From NCBI RefSeq assembly GCF_009834185.1, contig NZ_CP047173.1:744001-808000 (forward strand): DNA of 64,000 bases, given 5' to 3'. Of this stretch, positions 8,088 to 15,433 are shown one piece after another. This stretch comes from Rathayibacter sp. VKM Ac-2760 (GTDB lineage Bacteria; Actinomycetota; Actinomycetes; Actinomycetales; Microbacteriaceae). A model generated the notes under the pieces. That model saw only the letters and a program-made list of their open reading frames with translations, was not told the DNA's origin and searched no databases. A program made the translations under genes and the position numbers. Positions within the stretch are counted from its first letter, which is position 1. Every line of letters begins with the position of its first letter.

Positions 8088-9052
8088 CGCAGCCACGCCA
8101 GCTCCTCGTCGAGGAGGCGATCGACGGCTTCGTCCGCATCGGAACCGCCGCTCTGCCTCAGATCCCAGGCGGCGATGAGCGGGTCGACCGTCCTCCCGGA
8201 CGGATACCATGCGGCCGCCGTCGCCCAGATGGTCCGGTCCGCCGGAACGACGACCCGCAGCGTGGCTTCCGGGGAATCCGTCTCCGCGAAGCCTGCCGAC
8301 TCCAGCGGAAGGCTGCTCTCCGCGTACAGGACGGCGAAGGTGGGGATCCTCCAGGGGGCGAGCGCATCGGCGGCGCTGTCGCCGGAGAGCAGTGCCCTCC
8401 GGCCCGTCTTCGACGCGCGTTCGGCCTGTTCGGTCACGGGGCGACTCGAGTACCAGAGCTGCGAGAGGCCGCCTGCGCCCGGGTAGTCCGCGAGGAATCG
8501 GTCGAGGAGTGAGCGGGGGTCGCGCGCGATCCATCCTCGGGTGGTCTTCTCCGCCAGGCCCGAGTCGGCTGCGAGCAGCTTCGAGACGGTCACCTGCGAG
8601 ACGCCGCACTCGCGCGCCAGCTCCGTCTGGAACCGAGGCTCGGGTGTCCTGGTCAGCACTCGCTGGAGCGCGAAGAGCGCGGAGGACACCCGCCGGTGTC
8701 CGCCGCTCGGCTGTCGATCCTCCGCTGCCGGCGTCAGCTCTTCTCCACGAAGGATGACGGCTCCGTCGGTGGTGCCGAAGAGCGCCACTCGAGGATCTGC
8801 GAGCGCGACACGTCGGCTGATGCTGTTGATCCGGGGGGTCACGAATCCGATCGTCGTTCCTGCTGCCGCTGCCGCCACCTGCTGGCGCATTTCGCCGGCG
8901 GTGGGGGGACGGGACACGAAGACGAGGCGCACGTCGATCGGCACTCCGGAGGGAGGGGTGATCTGCACGTCACGCGGGCTGAGGATGCGCGCAGCCGCTC
9001 CAGCGTCCGAGAGCAGCTCCTGGAGCGGTACCGCAGTGCTGGCTCGGGTCAT
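8084..9052 (-). CDS. AbiEi-like antitoxin/transcriptional regulator
   Basis: Protein of 322 residues resembling the antitoxin of type IV AbiE systems. It has a winged-helix element around residues 140-176 (FQTELARECGVSQVTVSKLL) and a C-terminal region typical of the family with conserved Trp/Tyr and RTVDPLIAAWDLR. Known AbiEi antitoxins repress their own operon by binding inverted repeats and do not bind the toxin. Here a 36-bp palindrome sits just before the start. The next gene is the AbiEii toxin, now disrupted. No Shine-Dalgarno is obvious before the ATG, suggesting a short or absent leader. Base composition is a little lower in GC than the neighbours, consistent with acquisition. Confidence 0.75.
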   Translation of the reverse strand: MTRASTAVPLQELLSDAGAAARILSPRDVQITPPSGVPIDVRLVFVSRPPTAGEMRQQVAAAAAGTTIGFVTPRINSISRRVALADPRVALFGTTDGAVILRGEELTPAAEDRQPSGGHRRVSSALFALQRVLTRTPEPRFQTELARECGVSQVTVSKLLAADSGLAEKTTRGWIARDPRSLLDRFLADYPGAGGLSQLWYSSRPVTEQAERASKTGRRALLSGDSAADALAPWRIPTFAVLYAESSLPLESAGFAETDSPEATLRVVVPADRTIWATAAAWYPSGRTVDPLIAAWDLRQSGGSDADEAVDRLLDEELAWLR

Positions 9053-9062
9053 GGGAGCAGTT

Positions 9063-9098
9063 TATAACCGTCTGAACGTATTCGTTCAGAAGGTTATA
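9063..9098. promoter_or_regulatory. 36-bp palindromic operator upstream of the AbiE pair
   Basis: Two nested inverted repeats share one centre: TATAACC/GGTTATA as outer arms and CTGAACG/CGTTCAG as inner arms, with 16 of 18 positions paired. It begins 11 bp upstream of the AbiEi-like start and overlaps the expected -10/-35 zone, with TATAAA on the minus strand as a candidate -10. This is the arrangement expected for negative autoregulation. Confidence 0.75.
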
Positions 9099-9138
9099 TC
9101 TGGTGATTCGCTGAGTGACTTCCGGCGCGACGGTCGGG

Positions 9139-9498
9139 TCACGCTGCGACGGCGTCCTCCAGGGGATCGGTGGGCTCGTCGGGCTCGAAGGTGTCCGGCT
9201 CGGCGAGGACCGAGACCGGCGCGAGAGGGGCCTGCGCCGCGGGGTCCGACTCGTTCTGCGCCGGCGCCGCGACCTCGGCCAGGCGCGCGCGCTCGACCGC
9301 CGCGATCAGCACGGCGAAGGCGACCTCGAGGGTGTCGGTGTCGCGCAGCAGGACGCGCTCGCCGCTCGGGCCGTCGAGGCGGACGGTGCGGAAGACGGGG
9401 TGCGGGAGGTCCGCCGCGAGGGTGATCAGGCCGACGACGACGCCGGTGCGGCGGGCGCGCGCGACCCAGCGGTTGGAGTGGGTGCGGAGAAGGATCAT
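9139..9498 (-). CDS. hypothetical acidic protein
   Basis: Small protein of 119 residues with no recognisable family. The N-terminal half (ILLRTHSNRWVARARRTG) is basic. The centre reads like a compact alpha/beta fold containing VFRTVRLDG and RDTDTLEVAFAVLIAAVERAR. The C-terminal 45 residues are acidic, Pro/Ala-rich and probably disordered. No signal peptide or membrane segment. The ATG at 9498 gives a conserved-looking N-terminus; the frame is open further upstream but without coding character. It lies alone between the AbiE locus and the LysR gene. Function unknown. Confidence 0.6.
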   Translation of the reverse strand: MILLRTHSNRWVARARRTGVVVGLITLAADLPHPVFRTVRLDGPSGERVLLRDTDTLEVAFAVLIAAVERARLAEVAAPAQNESDPAAQAPLAPVSVLAEPDTFEPDEPTDPLEDAVAA

Positions 9499-9620
9499 GA
9501 CCGGGACCGTCCTTGCGGCTGGTGGGGCGGTGGGGGAGTGAGTGGATCCTCTCCGAGCTTCCTGCACGGGTGCCCTCGCGCGCCTGTACTTGACACGAGA
9601 GAGTTCGAGCATCGGCGCGG

Positions 9621-10523
9621 TCAGCGCACCCGCCCCCGCGCCCCCGCCGCCGCTCGGAGTGCCGCGACGAACTCCGGAACGACGGGGTTCGCGGTCGCCC
9701 GCACGAGCACGCCGATCTCGCGGACGGCCCGCGGATCGTCGATCGGGATCTCGCGCACCCCGTCGTCGGTCGACGACGGACTCGGCGGCAGGATCGTCAG
9801 CCCGAGGCCTGCCGCCGCGAGCCCGCGGGCGGCCCGGTAGTCGCCGACCTCGAAGGCCGGCTCGGGGTCGCGCCCCTCGAACGACAGCAGGCGCCGGGCC
9901 GACTCGTGCAGGCCGTAGCCGGGCGACAGCATGATCAGGTCGAGGCCGCGCAGGTCGTCGACCGTGACGGAGCGGCGGCCGGCGAGCGGGTGCCGGTCGT
10001 CGACGACCGCGAGCAGCGGCTCCGTGTAGAGCGTGGTCGTGGTGGTGCCGGGCAGCTCGGGCGGGTCGGCCACGATCGCCAGCTCCGACTCCCCGTCGGC
10101 CACCGCCCGCAGGCACAGCGCGCGCGAGCCGTGGCGGAGGCCGAAGCCGACCCGCGGCCAGCGGCGGCGGAAGCGGCGGATCACGTCGGGCACGAAGGTC
10201 TCGCCGAGCAGCGTCTGGAAGGCGATCGCGATGCGCCCGTCCTCGAGGTCGCGCGCCCGCTGCACCTCCATCAGCCCCGCGCGGATCAGCGCCATGCCGT
10301 CCTGCGCGACGTCGGCCAGCCGCGCACCCGCCTCCGTCAGCACCACGCCGCGGCCCTCGCGGCGGACGAGCGGCGCCCCGACCAGCTCCGAGAGGCGCGC
10401 GAGCGCGCGGCTCGCGGTGGGCTGCGGCACCCCGAGCTCGGCGGCCGCGGCCGTGACGCTTCCGGTCTGCGCGACGGCGACGAGGGTCGGCAGGAGGCGG
10501 AGGATCGCGGGCCAGTCATCCAT
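9621..10523 (-). CDS. LysR-family transcriptional regulator
   Basis: Regulator of 300 residues with the N-terminal winged helix-turn-helix of the family (VAQTGSVTAAAAELGVPQPT, then ASRALARLSELVGAPLVRR) and a C-terminal effector-binding domain from about residue 90 (GRIAIAFQTLLGE, DYRAARGLAAAGLGLTILP). Family members bind T-N11-A motifs between themselves and a divergent target gene. The divergent neighbour is an MFS transporter starting 69 bp away, a common LysR/efflux arrangement. The regulator probably controls that transporter and itself. The effector is not evident. Confidence 0.93.
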   Translation of the reverse strand: MDDWPAILRLLPTLVAVAQTGSVTAAAAELGVPQPTASRALARLSELVGAPLVRREGRGVVLTEAGARLADVAQDGMALIRAGLMEVQRARDLEDGRIAIAFQTLLGETFVPDVIRRFRRRWPRVGFGLRHGSRALCLRAVADGESELAIVADPPELPGTTTTTLYTEPLLAVVDDRHPLAGRRSVTVDDLRGLDLIMLSPGYGLHESARRLLSFEGRDPEPAFEVGDYRAARGLAAAGLGLTILPPSPSSTDDGVREIPIDDPRAVREIGVLVRATANPVVPEFVAALRAAAGARGRVR

Positions 10524-10592
10524 GCTCTCAGCGTATGCGTCAGTGGTCGAACGGCATTGGTCATGCGCTCAGCGCAGTCCTACCCTCGAAGC

Positions 10593-11801
10593 ATGAGCAG
10601 CAGCGTCCGCACCGCAGCCGGCGCTCCTCCCGTCTCGCAGCGGCGGATGACGCTCGCCCTCCTCGCCGCCGGTCTCGCCACCTTCGCCGAGCTCTACGCC
10701 GTCCAGGGCGTGCTCCCGCAGTTCTCCCGCGAGTGGGGGATCTCCGCCTCCGACGCCGCGCTGACCGTCTCCGCCGCGACCGTCGGGCTCGCGCTGATGG
10801 TGCTGCCGTGGGCGTCGATCGCAGAGCGGATCGGGCGGCTGGAGTCGATGCGGATCGCGGTGCTCTCCTCCGTGGTGCTCGCGCTGCTCGCCTGCGTCGC
10901 GCCGTCGTTCGAGGTGCTGCTCGTGCTGCGCTTCCTCAGCGGCGCGGCACTCGGCGCGGTGCCGGCGCTCGCCGTGGCGGCGATCCACGACCGGGTCGGC
11001 GGAGCGGGCGCGACCGCCGCCGCCGCGGCCTACGTCTCCGGGACGACGCTCGGCGGAGCCGCGGGCCGGCTGCTCGCGGGCCCGCTCGCCGCGGTGGTCG
11101 GCTGGCGCGGCGCTCTGCTCGCCGTCACGATCGTCTGCGCGCTCGCGGCCGTCGCGTTCGTCCTCCTCGCGCCGCGCGGCGGGGGCGTGCGGGCGCCGCG
11201 GGAGCCGGGCGGCTGGCACGGCAAGATCGCGCGGGTCCTCCGCGACCCCGTCCTGCTCGCCGTCGCCGCGCAGACGTTCTTCGTCGTCGGGGTGTTCGTC
11301 GCCGTCTACAACTACCTGGCGTTCCGGCTCGAGGCCGCGCCGTTCGCCCTGCCGCCGGCGCTCGTCTCGCTGCTGTTCGTCACCTACCTGGCCGGCACGG
11401 CCACCTCGCGGCTCGCCGGCGTCTGGGCGCCGCGCCTCGGCCCGCGGGTGGTGATGCGGATCGGCGTCGCGGCGATGATCCTCGGCCTGCTGGCGATGCT
11501 GTCCGACGCGATCGTCGTCGTCGTCGCCGGACTCGTCCTCTTCTCGGCCGGCTTCTTCGCGGTGCACGCGACGGGCGCCGCCTGGACCGGCGCGCGGGCG
11601 GACGCCGCCCTGCGCGGCCACGCTGGCGCGGTCTACACGATCGCCTTCTACGTCGGCTCCGGAGTCGGCGGCTGGCTGCTCGGCTTCGTCGTCGAGGCGG
11701 GCGGCTGGGGCGCGCTGACCGGCGTGATGATCGCCCTGCTGCTCGTCGGCGCCGGCTGCGTGAGCCTGCCGAGCCGCGCGAGCGTCGCCGCCGCCCGCTG
11801 A
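10593..11801 (+). CDS. MFS transporter, arabinose-efflux/CynX-like
   Basis: Major facilitator protein of 402 residues with 12 hydrophobic spans. The first reads LALLAAGLATFAELYAVQ with a Glu inside the helix. The family A-motif region between helices 2 and 3 appears as ASIAERIGRLESMR. A cytoplasmic loop with GGGVRAPREPGGWHGKIAR divides the two six-helix halves. The ATG at 10593 is used because the reading frame before it overlaps the divergent LysR promoter. Substrate cannot be told from sequence; relatives export sugars or drugs, or take up cyanate-like anions. Regulation is probably by the adjacent LysR protein. Confidence 0.9.
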   Translation: MSSSVRTAAGAPPVSQRRMTLALLAAGLATFAELYAVQGVLPQFSREWGISASDAALTVSAATVGLALMVLPWASIAERIGRLESMRIAVLSSVVLALLACVAPSFEVLLVLRFLSGAALGAVPALAVAAIHDRVGGAGATAAAAAYVSGTTLGGAAGRLLAGPLAAVVGWRGALLAVTIVCALAAVAFVLLAPRGGGVRAPREPGGWHGKIARVLRDPVLLAVAAQTFFVVGVFVAVYNYLAFRLEAAPFALPPALVSLLFVTYLAGTATSRLAGVWAPRLGPRVVMRIGVAAMILGLLAMLSDAIVVVVAGLVLFSAGFFAVHATGAAWTGARADAALRGHAGAVYTIAFYVGSGVGGWLLGFVVEAGGWGALTGVMIALLLVGAGCVSLPSRASVAAAR

Positions 11802-11868
11802 CCCGGGTTCCGCCGCTCCCCGCGGGTCTGCGACAGGATGGGGGTTCGCGCACGGAGTGGGGGACTTC

Positions 11869-12375
11869 ATGACCGACAGCACCCGGACGGACCCGCGGTT
11901 CCATCCCGCCTATCAGCGCGGGTACCAGCGACAGGGGGCGCCGACCCTCGAGGCGGCCCCGGCGGAGGAGCGGTTCCGCCGCCCGCGCGGAGGCGAAGCG
12001 GCGCAGGGGCGGCGCCGCTCGACGGCGGCGGAGGCTCCGGCACTGCCGACTGCCTTCGCGGGGGTCGAGTCGGACGTCGGGCAGGCGCCGGTCGACGACG
12101 TCGCGACGGAGGCCGGGCCGGCGGTGCCCCGCCGGCCGTCCGCGCTGGATCGGCGCGTCCCGCTCGCGCTCGCCGTGCTGGGCGCGCTCTTCCTGGTGTC
12201 GGGACTGGGCCTGCTCTGGACCGCGACCTCGTCGATGTACGGGGGCATCGGGGTCGAGCAGACCGAGTTCGATCGGTTCGTCAGCGCGATCACCAACTAC
12301 CTGGCCGGCCCGGCCGTCACGATCGGGCTGCTCTCGATCGGCGCGGCGATCGCCGTGCGGGCGGCACGCTCGTGA
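11869..12375 (+). CDS. membrane protein with disordered N-terminus, cassette copy 1 gene A
   Basis: Protein of 168 residues. The N-terminal 90 residues are polar and Ala/Arg/Glu-rich, opening with MTDSTRTDPRFHPAYQRGYQ. Two hydrophobic spans follow (VPLALAVLGALFLVSGLGLL and YLAGPAVTIGLLSIGAAIAV) separated by a short loop. It is paralogous to the gene at 12791, which opens MADSTRTDPRHHAAYQRGYQ; this alignment fixes the ATG at 11869 over an in-frame GTG at 11857. The stop overlaps the next gene's GTG by four bases. Both paralogues share an upstream TGCGACAGGATG box that could be a -10 region. Function unknown. Confidence 0.75.
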   Translation: MTDSTRTDPRFHPAYQRGYQRQGAPTLEAAPAEERFRRPRGGEAAQGRRRSTAAEAPALPTAFAGVESDVGQAPVDDVATEAGPAVPRRPSALDRRVPLALAVLGALFLVSGLGLLWTATSSMYGGIGVEQTEFDRFVSAITNYLAGPAVTIGLLSIGAAIAVRAARS

Positions 12376-12719
12376 CCGGGCGCGGCGGCTGGTGGCCGCT
12401 GCTCCTGGGCTACACCGCCCTGCTCTGGGCGCTGGCGCTCGGGGCCTGCTGGGTCTCGGCGGTGCAGCCGGGCGAGTGGAGCTACACGGAAGGCGACGAC
12501 GTCCCGCTGGCCGCGATCGTGTCGAGTCTGCTGTGGCCCGTCGCGACGGCACTCGGCACCGCGACCTTCGCGATGACCGCCGCGACCCTCGCGATCGGAC
12601 TCGTCCGCGTCGGCCGGGGCCCGGCCGCCGCTGACGGCGACCTGCAGGAGGACGTCGACCTCGACGAGGGCGTCGTCGTCGAGCTGCTGCCCGCGGGAGG
12701 CGCCGGGCGCCGCTCCTGA
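12372..12719 (+). CDS. small two-helix membrane protein, cassette copy 1 gene B
   Basis: Protein of 115 residues with an N-terminal membrane helix (WWPLLLGYTALLWALALGA), an outer loop containing VQPGEWSYTEGDDVP, a second helix (AIVSSLLWPVATALGTATFA) continuing into a third, and an acidic C-terminal tail. The GTG start overlaps the preceding TGA (12372-12375), indicating translational coupling. Its counterpart in the second cassette copy is the gene at 13288, with the same two-to-three helix layout and an acidic tail ending in a Glu/Leu-Val pattern. Function unknown; probably a partner of gene A in the membrane. Confidence 0.7.
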   Translation: MTGRGGWWPLLLGYTALLWALALGACWVSAVQPGEWSYTEGDDVPLAAIVSSLLWPVATALGTATFAMTAATLAIGLVRVGRGPAAADGDLQEDVDLDEGVVVELLPAGGAGRRS

Positions 12720-12790
12720 CGCCGCGGCCTCGCTCCTCGCCGGGCCGTGCGACAGGATGAAGGGGCGAGCGCACGAGGCGGGAGGCGGTC

Positions 12791-13291
12791 ATGGCCGACA
12801 GCACCAGGACGGATCCGCGGCACCACGCCGCCTATCAGCGCGGCTATCAGGGTCCGGCGCCCGAGGCGCGAGACCGGGACGAGGCGTCGTTCCGGCGTCC
12901 GCGGCGGGCCGGTGGTCGTGCGGTGCGCGCGGAGGCGGAGCTGCCGTCCGCCGCGCTCGAGCCGGCCGAGCCGGCCGATGAGGCGCCGTCGGGCAGCGCG
13001 GAGCCGGTGGACACCCCGCGGCCGGACGTGCCGGCCGCTCGCCGCCCGATCGACCGCCGGGTCCCGATCACGCTCGCGGTCGCCGGCGTCGTGCTCGTGC
13101 CGATCGGTCTCGCCGCGCTGTGGTGGTCGACGCTCGCCTCGTACACGACCACCGTCGTCTACGAGCGGCTGGAGCCGGAGCAGTACCTCTGGATGCTGCT
13201 CGGCTTCGCCGCGGCGCCCGCGCTGACCATCGGCCTGATCGCGCTCGCCGCCGCGGTCGTGCTGCAGGCGGTGCGGCGGTCCCGCGGATGA
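12791..13291 (+). CDS. membrane protein with disordered N-terminus, cassette copy 2 gene A
   Basis: Protein of 166 residues, paralogue of the gene at 11869. It shares the opening STRTDP, AYQRGYQ and FRRPR elements, a polar disordered stretch to about residue 90, then two membrane helices (VPITLAVAGVVLVPIGLAAL and LGFAAAPALTIGLIALAAAV). The loop between the helices carries conserved YTTTVVYERLE versus MYGGIGVEQTE in copy 1. The TGCGACAGGATG box recurs upstream at the same distance as in copy 1. Stop overlaps the next ATG (ATGA). Function unknown. Confidence 0.75.
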   Translation: MADSTRTDPRHHAAYQRGYQGPAPEARDRDEASFRRPRRAGGRAVRAEAELPSAALEPAEPADEAPSGSAEPVDTPRPDVPAARRPIDRRVPITLAVAGVVLVPIGLAALWWSTLASYTTTVVYERLEPEQYLWMLLGFAAAPALTIGLIALAAAVVLQAVRRSRG

Positions 13292-13599
13292 GCGGCGCCC
13301 GGGTCTGGTGGATCGGCGCCGTCCTCCTCGATCTCGTCCTCTGGGCAGCGCTGCTCGTGATTCCGGCGATCATCCTGCAGCTGCCGAACCAGTGGCAGGG
13401 CGATTCTCCGACCGCTCCGATCGAGATCGTCGTCCGCACGACGCTGGCGCAGGCGGCCGGACCGCTGGCGACGGCGGCGATCGGACTGCTCGTCGTGCTG
13501 CTGGTCGCGGCGGCGCAGCACCGGCGGGTGCGGGCGGAGGCGCCGGACAGCGAGGACGCCCTCGACGGCTGGGTCGAGGGCGAGCTCGTCGAGCGCTGA
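13288..13599 (+). CDS. small membrane protein, cassette copy 2 gene B
   Basis: Protein of 103 residues with an N-terminal helix (WWIGAVLLDLVLWAALLVIP), a loop with QWQGDSPTAPIE, a second helix (GPLATAAIGLLVVLLVAAAQ) and an acidic tail. It is the positional and structural equivalent of the gene at 12372. ATG overlaps the upstream stop by four bases. Its end is followed directly by a cluster of dispersed repeats. Function unknown. Confidence 0.7.
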   Translation: MSGARVWWIGAVLLDLVLWAALLVIPAIILQLPNQWQGDSPTAPIEIVVRTTLAQAAGPLATAAIGLLVVLLVAAAQHRRVRAEAPDSEDALDGWVEGELVER

Positions 13600-13621
13600 C
13601 GGAGTGGGACGCCTGCAGGGC

Positions 13622-13775
13622 GGGTCTCGATACGCCGCTCCGCGGCTACTCGACCAGCAAGGGGAGCGGCGGGATGCCTGTTGATCGAGTAGCGCCCGGA
13701 GGGCGCGTACCGAGATCCGCTGTCTGGCGGGGGTCGGGTCTCGATGCGACGCTTCGCGGCTACTCGACCAGCAAG
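13622..13775. repeat. three copies of the dispersed CTCGATACG...CTACTCGACCAGCA repeat
   Basis: Forward copies at 13622-13662 and 13735-13775 flank a reverse copy at 13679-13718. Each copy is about 40 bp: GGTCTCGATACG, a short self-complementary GC box (CGCTCCGCGG) and CTACTCGACCAGCA. The cluster occupies the whole gap between two convergent genes. The same element recurs near 20.1, 21.7, 46.3 and 52.9 kb. Confidence 0.85.
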
Positions 13776-13796
13776 GCGTGGCTGCTGCGATCCGCC

Positions 13797-15374
13797 CTAC
13801 TTCGCCAGGGCTCCGAAGCGGAAGAGGTACGTCGCGTCGAGGGTGTCCTCGATGCCGGTGACTCCCGAGGCCGCGACGACCGTCTCGCGGCCCTGGAGCA
13901 GCGGGATGATCGGGGCGTCCACGGCGGTCTGCGCCTGGATCTGCTCGATCGCGGTGGCGCGCGCGGCCGGGTCGGTGGCGGTGGCCTCCGTGTCGATGAG
14001 CGCGTCGACCGCGGGGTTCGAGTAGCCGTTCGCGACCGAGGCGCCGGTGGTCGAGTAGGCCGAGCGGAGGAAGTTGTCCGGGTCCGGGTAGTCCGGGAAG
14101 AAGCCGAGCTGGTAGGCCGGGTAGCCGGCGTCCGGCGAGAGCTGCTTCACGTAGCTGGTCCACTCGGTCGACTGCAGGTCGACGGCGAACAGGCCGGTCG
14201 ACTCCAGCTGCGACTTGATCAGCGCGTACTCCTGGTCGGAGTCGGGGCCGTAGTGGTCCGAGGTGTACTGCAGCGGCAGGGTCACGGGAGTGGAGACGCC
14301 CGCGGCGGCGAGGATCGACGCGGCCTCGTCCGCATCCGGGGTCGCGCCGTACGCGTCGGCGAAGGCCTGCGTCGCGCCGGTCTGCCCGTCGAGCACCACG
14401 GAGTAGGCGGGCGTGTAGGTGCCGCGGTAGACCTGCTCCGACAGCTCGTCGCGGTCGACGAGGGAGGCGACGGCCTGGCGGATCGCGAGCTTCTGCTCGG
14501 GGGAGTCGCCGGGCTGGGTGTTCACGTTGAAGGTGAGGAAGCGCACCGAGCCGCCGGGGCCGTCGACGACCTGGAGGTCGGAGTTCCCGCGCAGGTCCTC
14601 GACGTCGGTCGCGGTGAGCGAGCGGTACGCCACGTCCACGGCGCCGTTCTCCACGTCGAGGCGCAGGTTGGTCGACGAGGTGTAGGGCTTGAGCACGACG
14701 TCCGCGGTCTTCGGCGCGGGGCTCGAGGTCGACTCGTTCGCGGCGAGCTGCAGCAGGCCGCCGGCCTCGTAGTTCTGCACGGAGTACGGCCCGGAGCCGA
14801 TCACGTCGGCGTCCTCGAGCAGCGCGTCCGCGGGGAACACGTCCTCGTCGACGATCGGCCCGGCCATGCTCGAGAGCACGTACGGCCAGGTCTGGTCGTT
14901 CGGCACCGCGAGGGTGAAGACGACGTCGTCGCCGTCCTGCGCGACCGACTCCATGTTCGCGAGCAGCGGTGAGGGGCCGTTGTCCGCCGCGATGTCGACG
15001 ACGCGCTGGAAGGAGAAGACGACGTCCGACGCGGTCAGCTCGTCGCCGTTCGAGAAGGTCAGGCCGGGCGCGATCGAGCAGCGGTAGGTGGTCGCGTCGT
15101 CGAAGCCGCACTCCTCGGCGGCCTCGGGGACGGGTGTGGTCGAGCCGTCCGCGTAGCTCAGGAGGTGCTGGTAGATCTGGTTCTGCGGCGTGAAGCTGCC
15201 GCGGTCCCAGGCGCCGGCCGGGTCGAGCGAGACGATCGAGTCGGTCGTGCCGATCACGAGGCGGCCGGATGCGGCGTCACCGGTGTCCGAGCCGCCCGCG
15301 GAGGGCGAGCAGCCGGCGAGGGCGACGGCGGTGCCGAGTGCGGCGAGGGCGCCGAGGGCGCGGAGTGTCTGCAT
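13797..15374 (-). CDS. family 5 solute-binding lipoprotein (peptide/nickel type), orphan
   Basis: Binding protein of 525 residues. It has a lipoprotein signal peptide with lipobox LAGC (Cys22) and a Ser/Gly linker, then the typical family-5 fold: RLVIGTTDSIVSLDPAGAWD near the N-terminus, ASDVVFSFQRVVD, SGPYSVQNYE, and the C-terminal ARATAIEQIQAQTAVDAPII. Family members bind peptides, opines, oligosaccharides or metal chelates outside the cell. No permease or ATPase genes accompany it; instead the next genes upstream encode two FAD amine oxidases. Substrate is therefore more likely an amino-acid-like amine than a peptide, which is inference. The ATG has only a weak Shine-Dalgarno. Confidence 0.9.
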   Translation of the reverse strand: MQTLRALGALAALGTAVALAGCSPSAGGSDTGDAASGRLVIGTTDSIVSLDPAGAWDRGSFTPQNQIYQHLLSYADGSTTPVPEAAEECGFDDATTYRCSIAPGLTFSNGDELTASDVVFSFQRVVDIAADNGPSPLLANMESVAQDGDDVVFTLAVPNDQTWPYVLSSMAGPIVDEDVFPADALLEDADVIGSGPYSVQNYEAGGLLQLAANESTSSPAPKTADVVLKPYTSSTNLRLDVENGAVDVAYRSLTATDVEDLRGNSDLQVVDGPGGSVRFLTFNVNTQPGDSPEQKLAIRQAVASLVDRDELSEQVYRGTYTPAYSVVLDGQTGATQAFADAYGATPDADEAASILAAAGVSTPVTLPLQYTSDHYGPDSDQEYALIKSQLESTGLFAVDLQSTEWTSYVKQLSPDAGYPAYQLGFFPDYPDPDNFLRSAYSTTGASVANGYSNPAVDALIDTEATATDPAARATAIEQIQAQTAVDAPIIPLLQGRETVVAASGVTGIEDTLDATYLFRFGALAK

Positions 15375-15433
15375 GCTGCTGCTTTCGTCGGGGGCGTGCG
15401 GAGGAGTACGGGGGTCTGCGGGGTCCGGCGGGC

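Noticed and set aside
13797..15374. Component of a complete local peptide ABC transporter
   Set aside because: No permease or ATPase gene lies on either side; the neighbours are oxidases and small membrane proteins.
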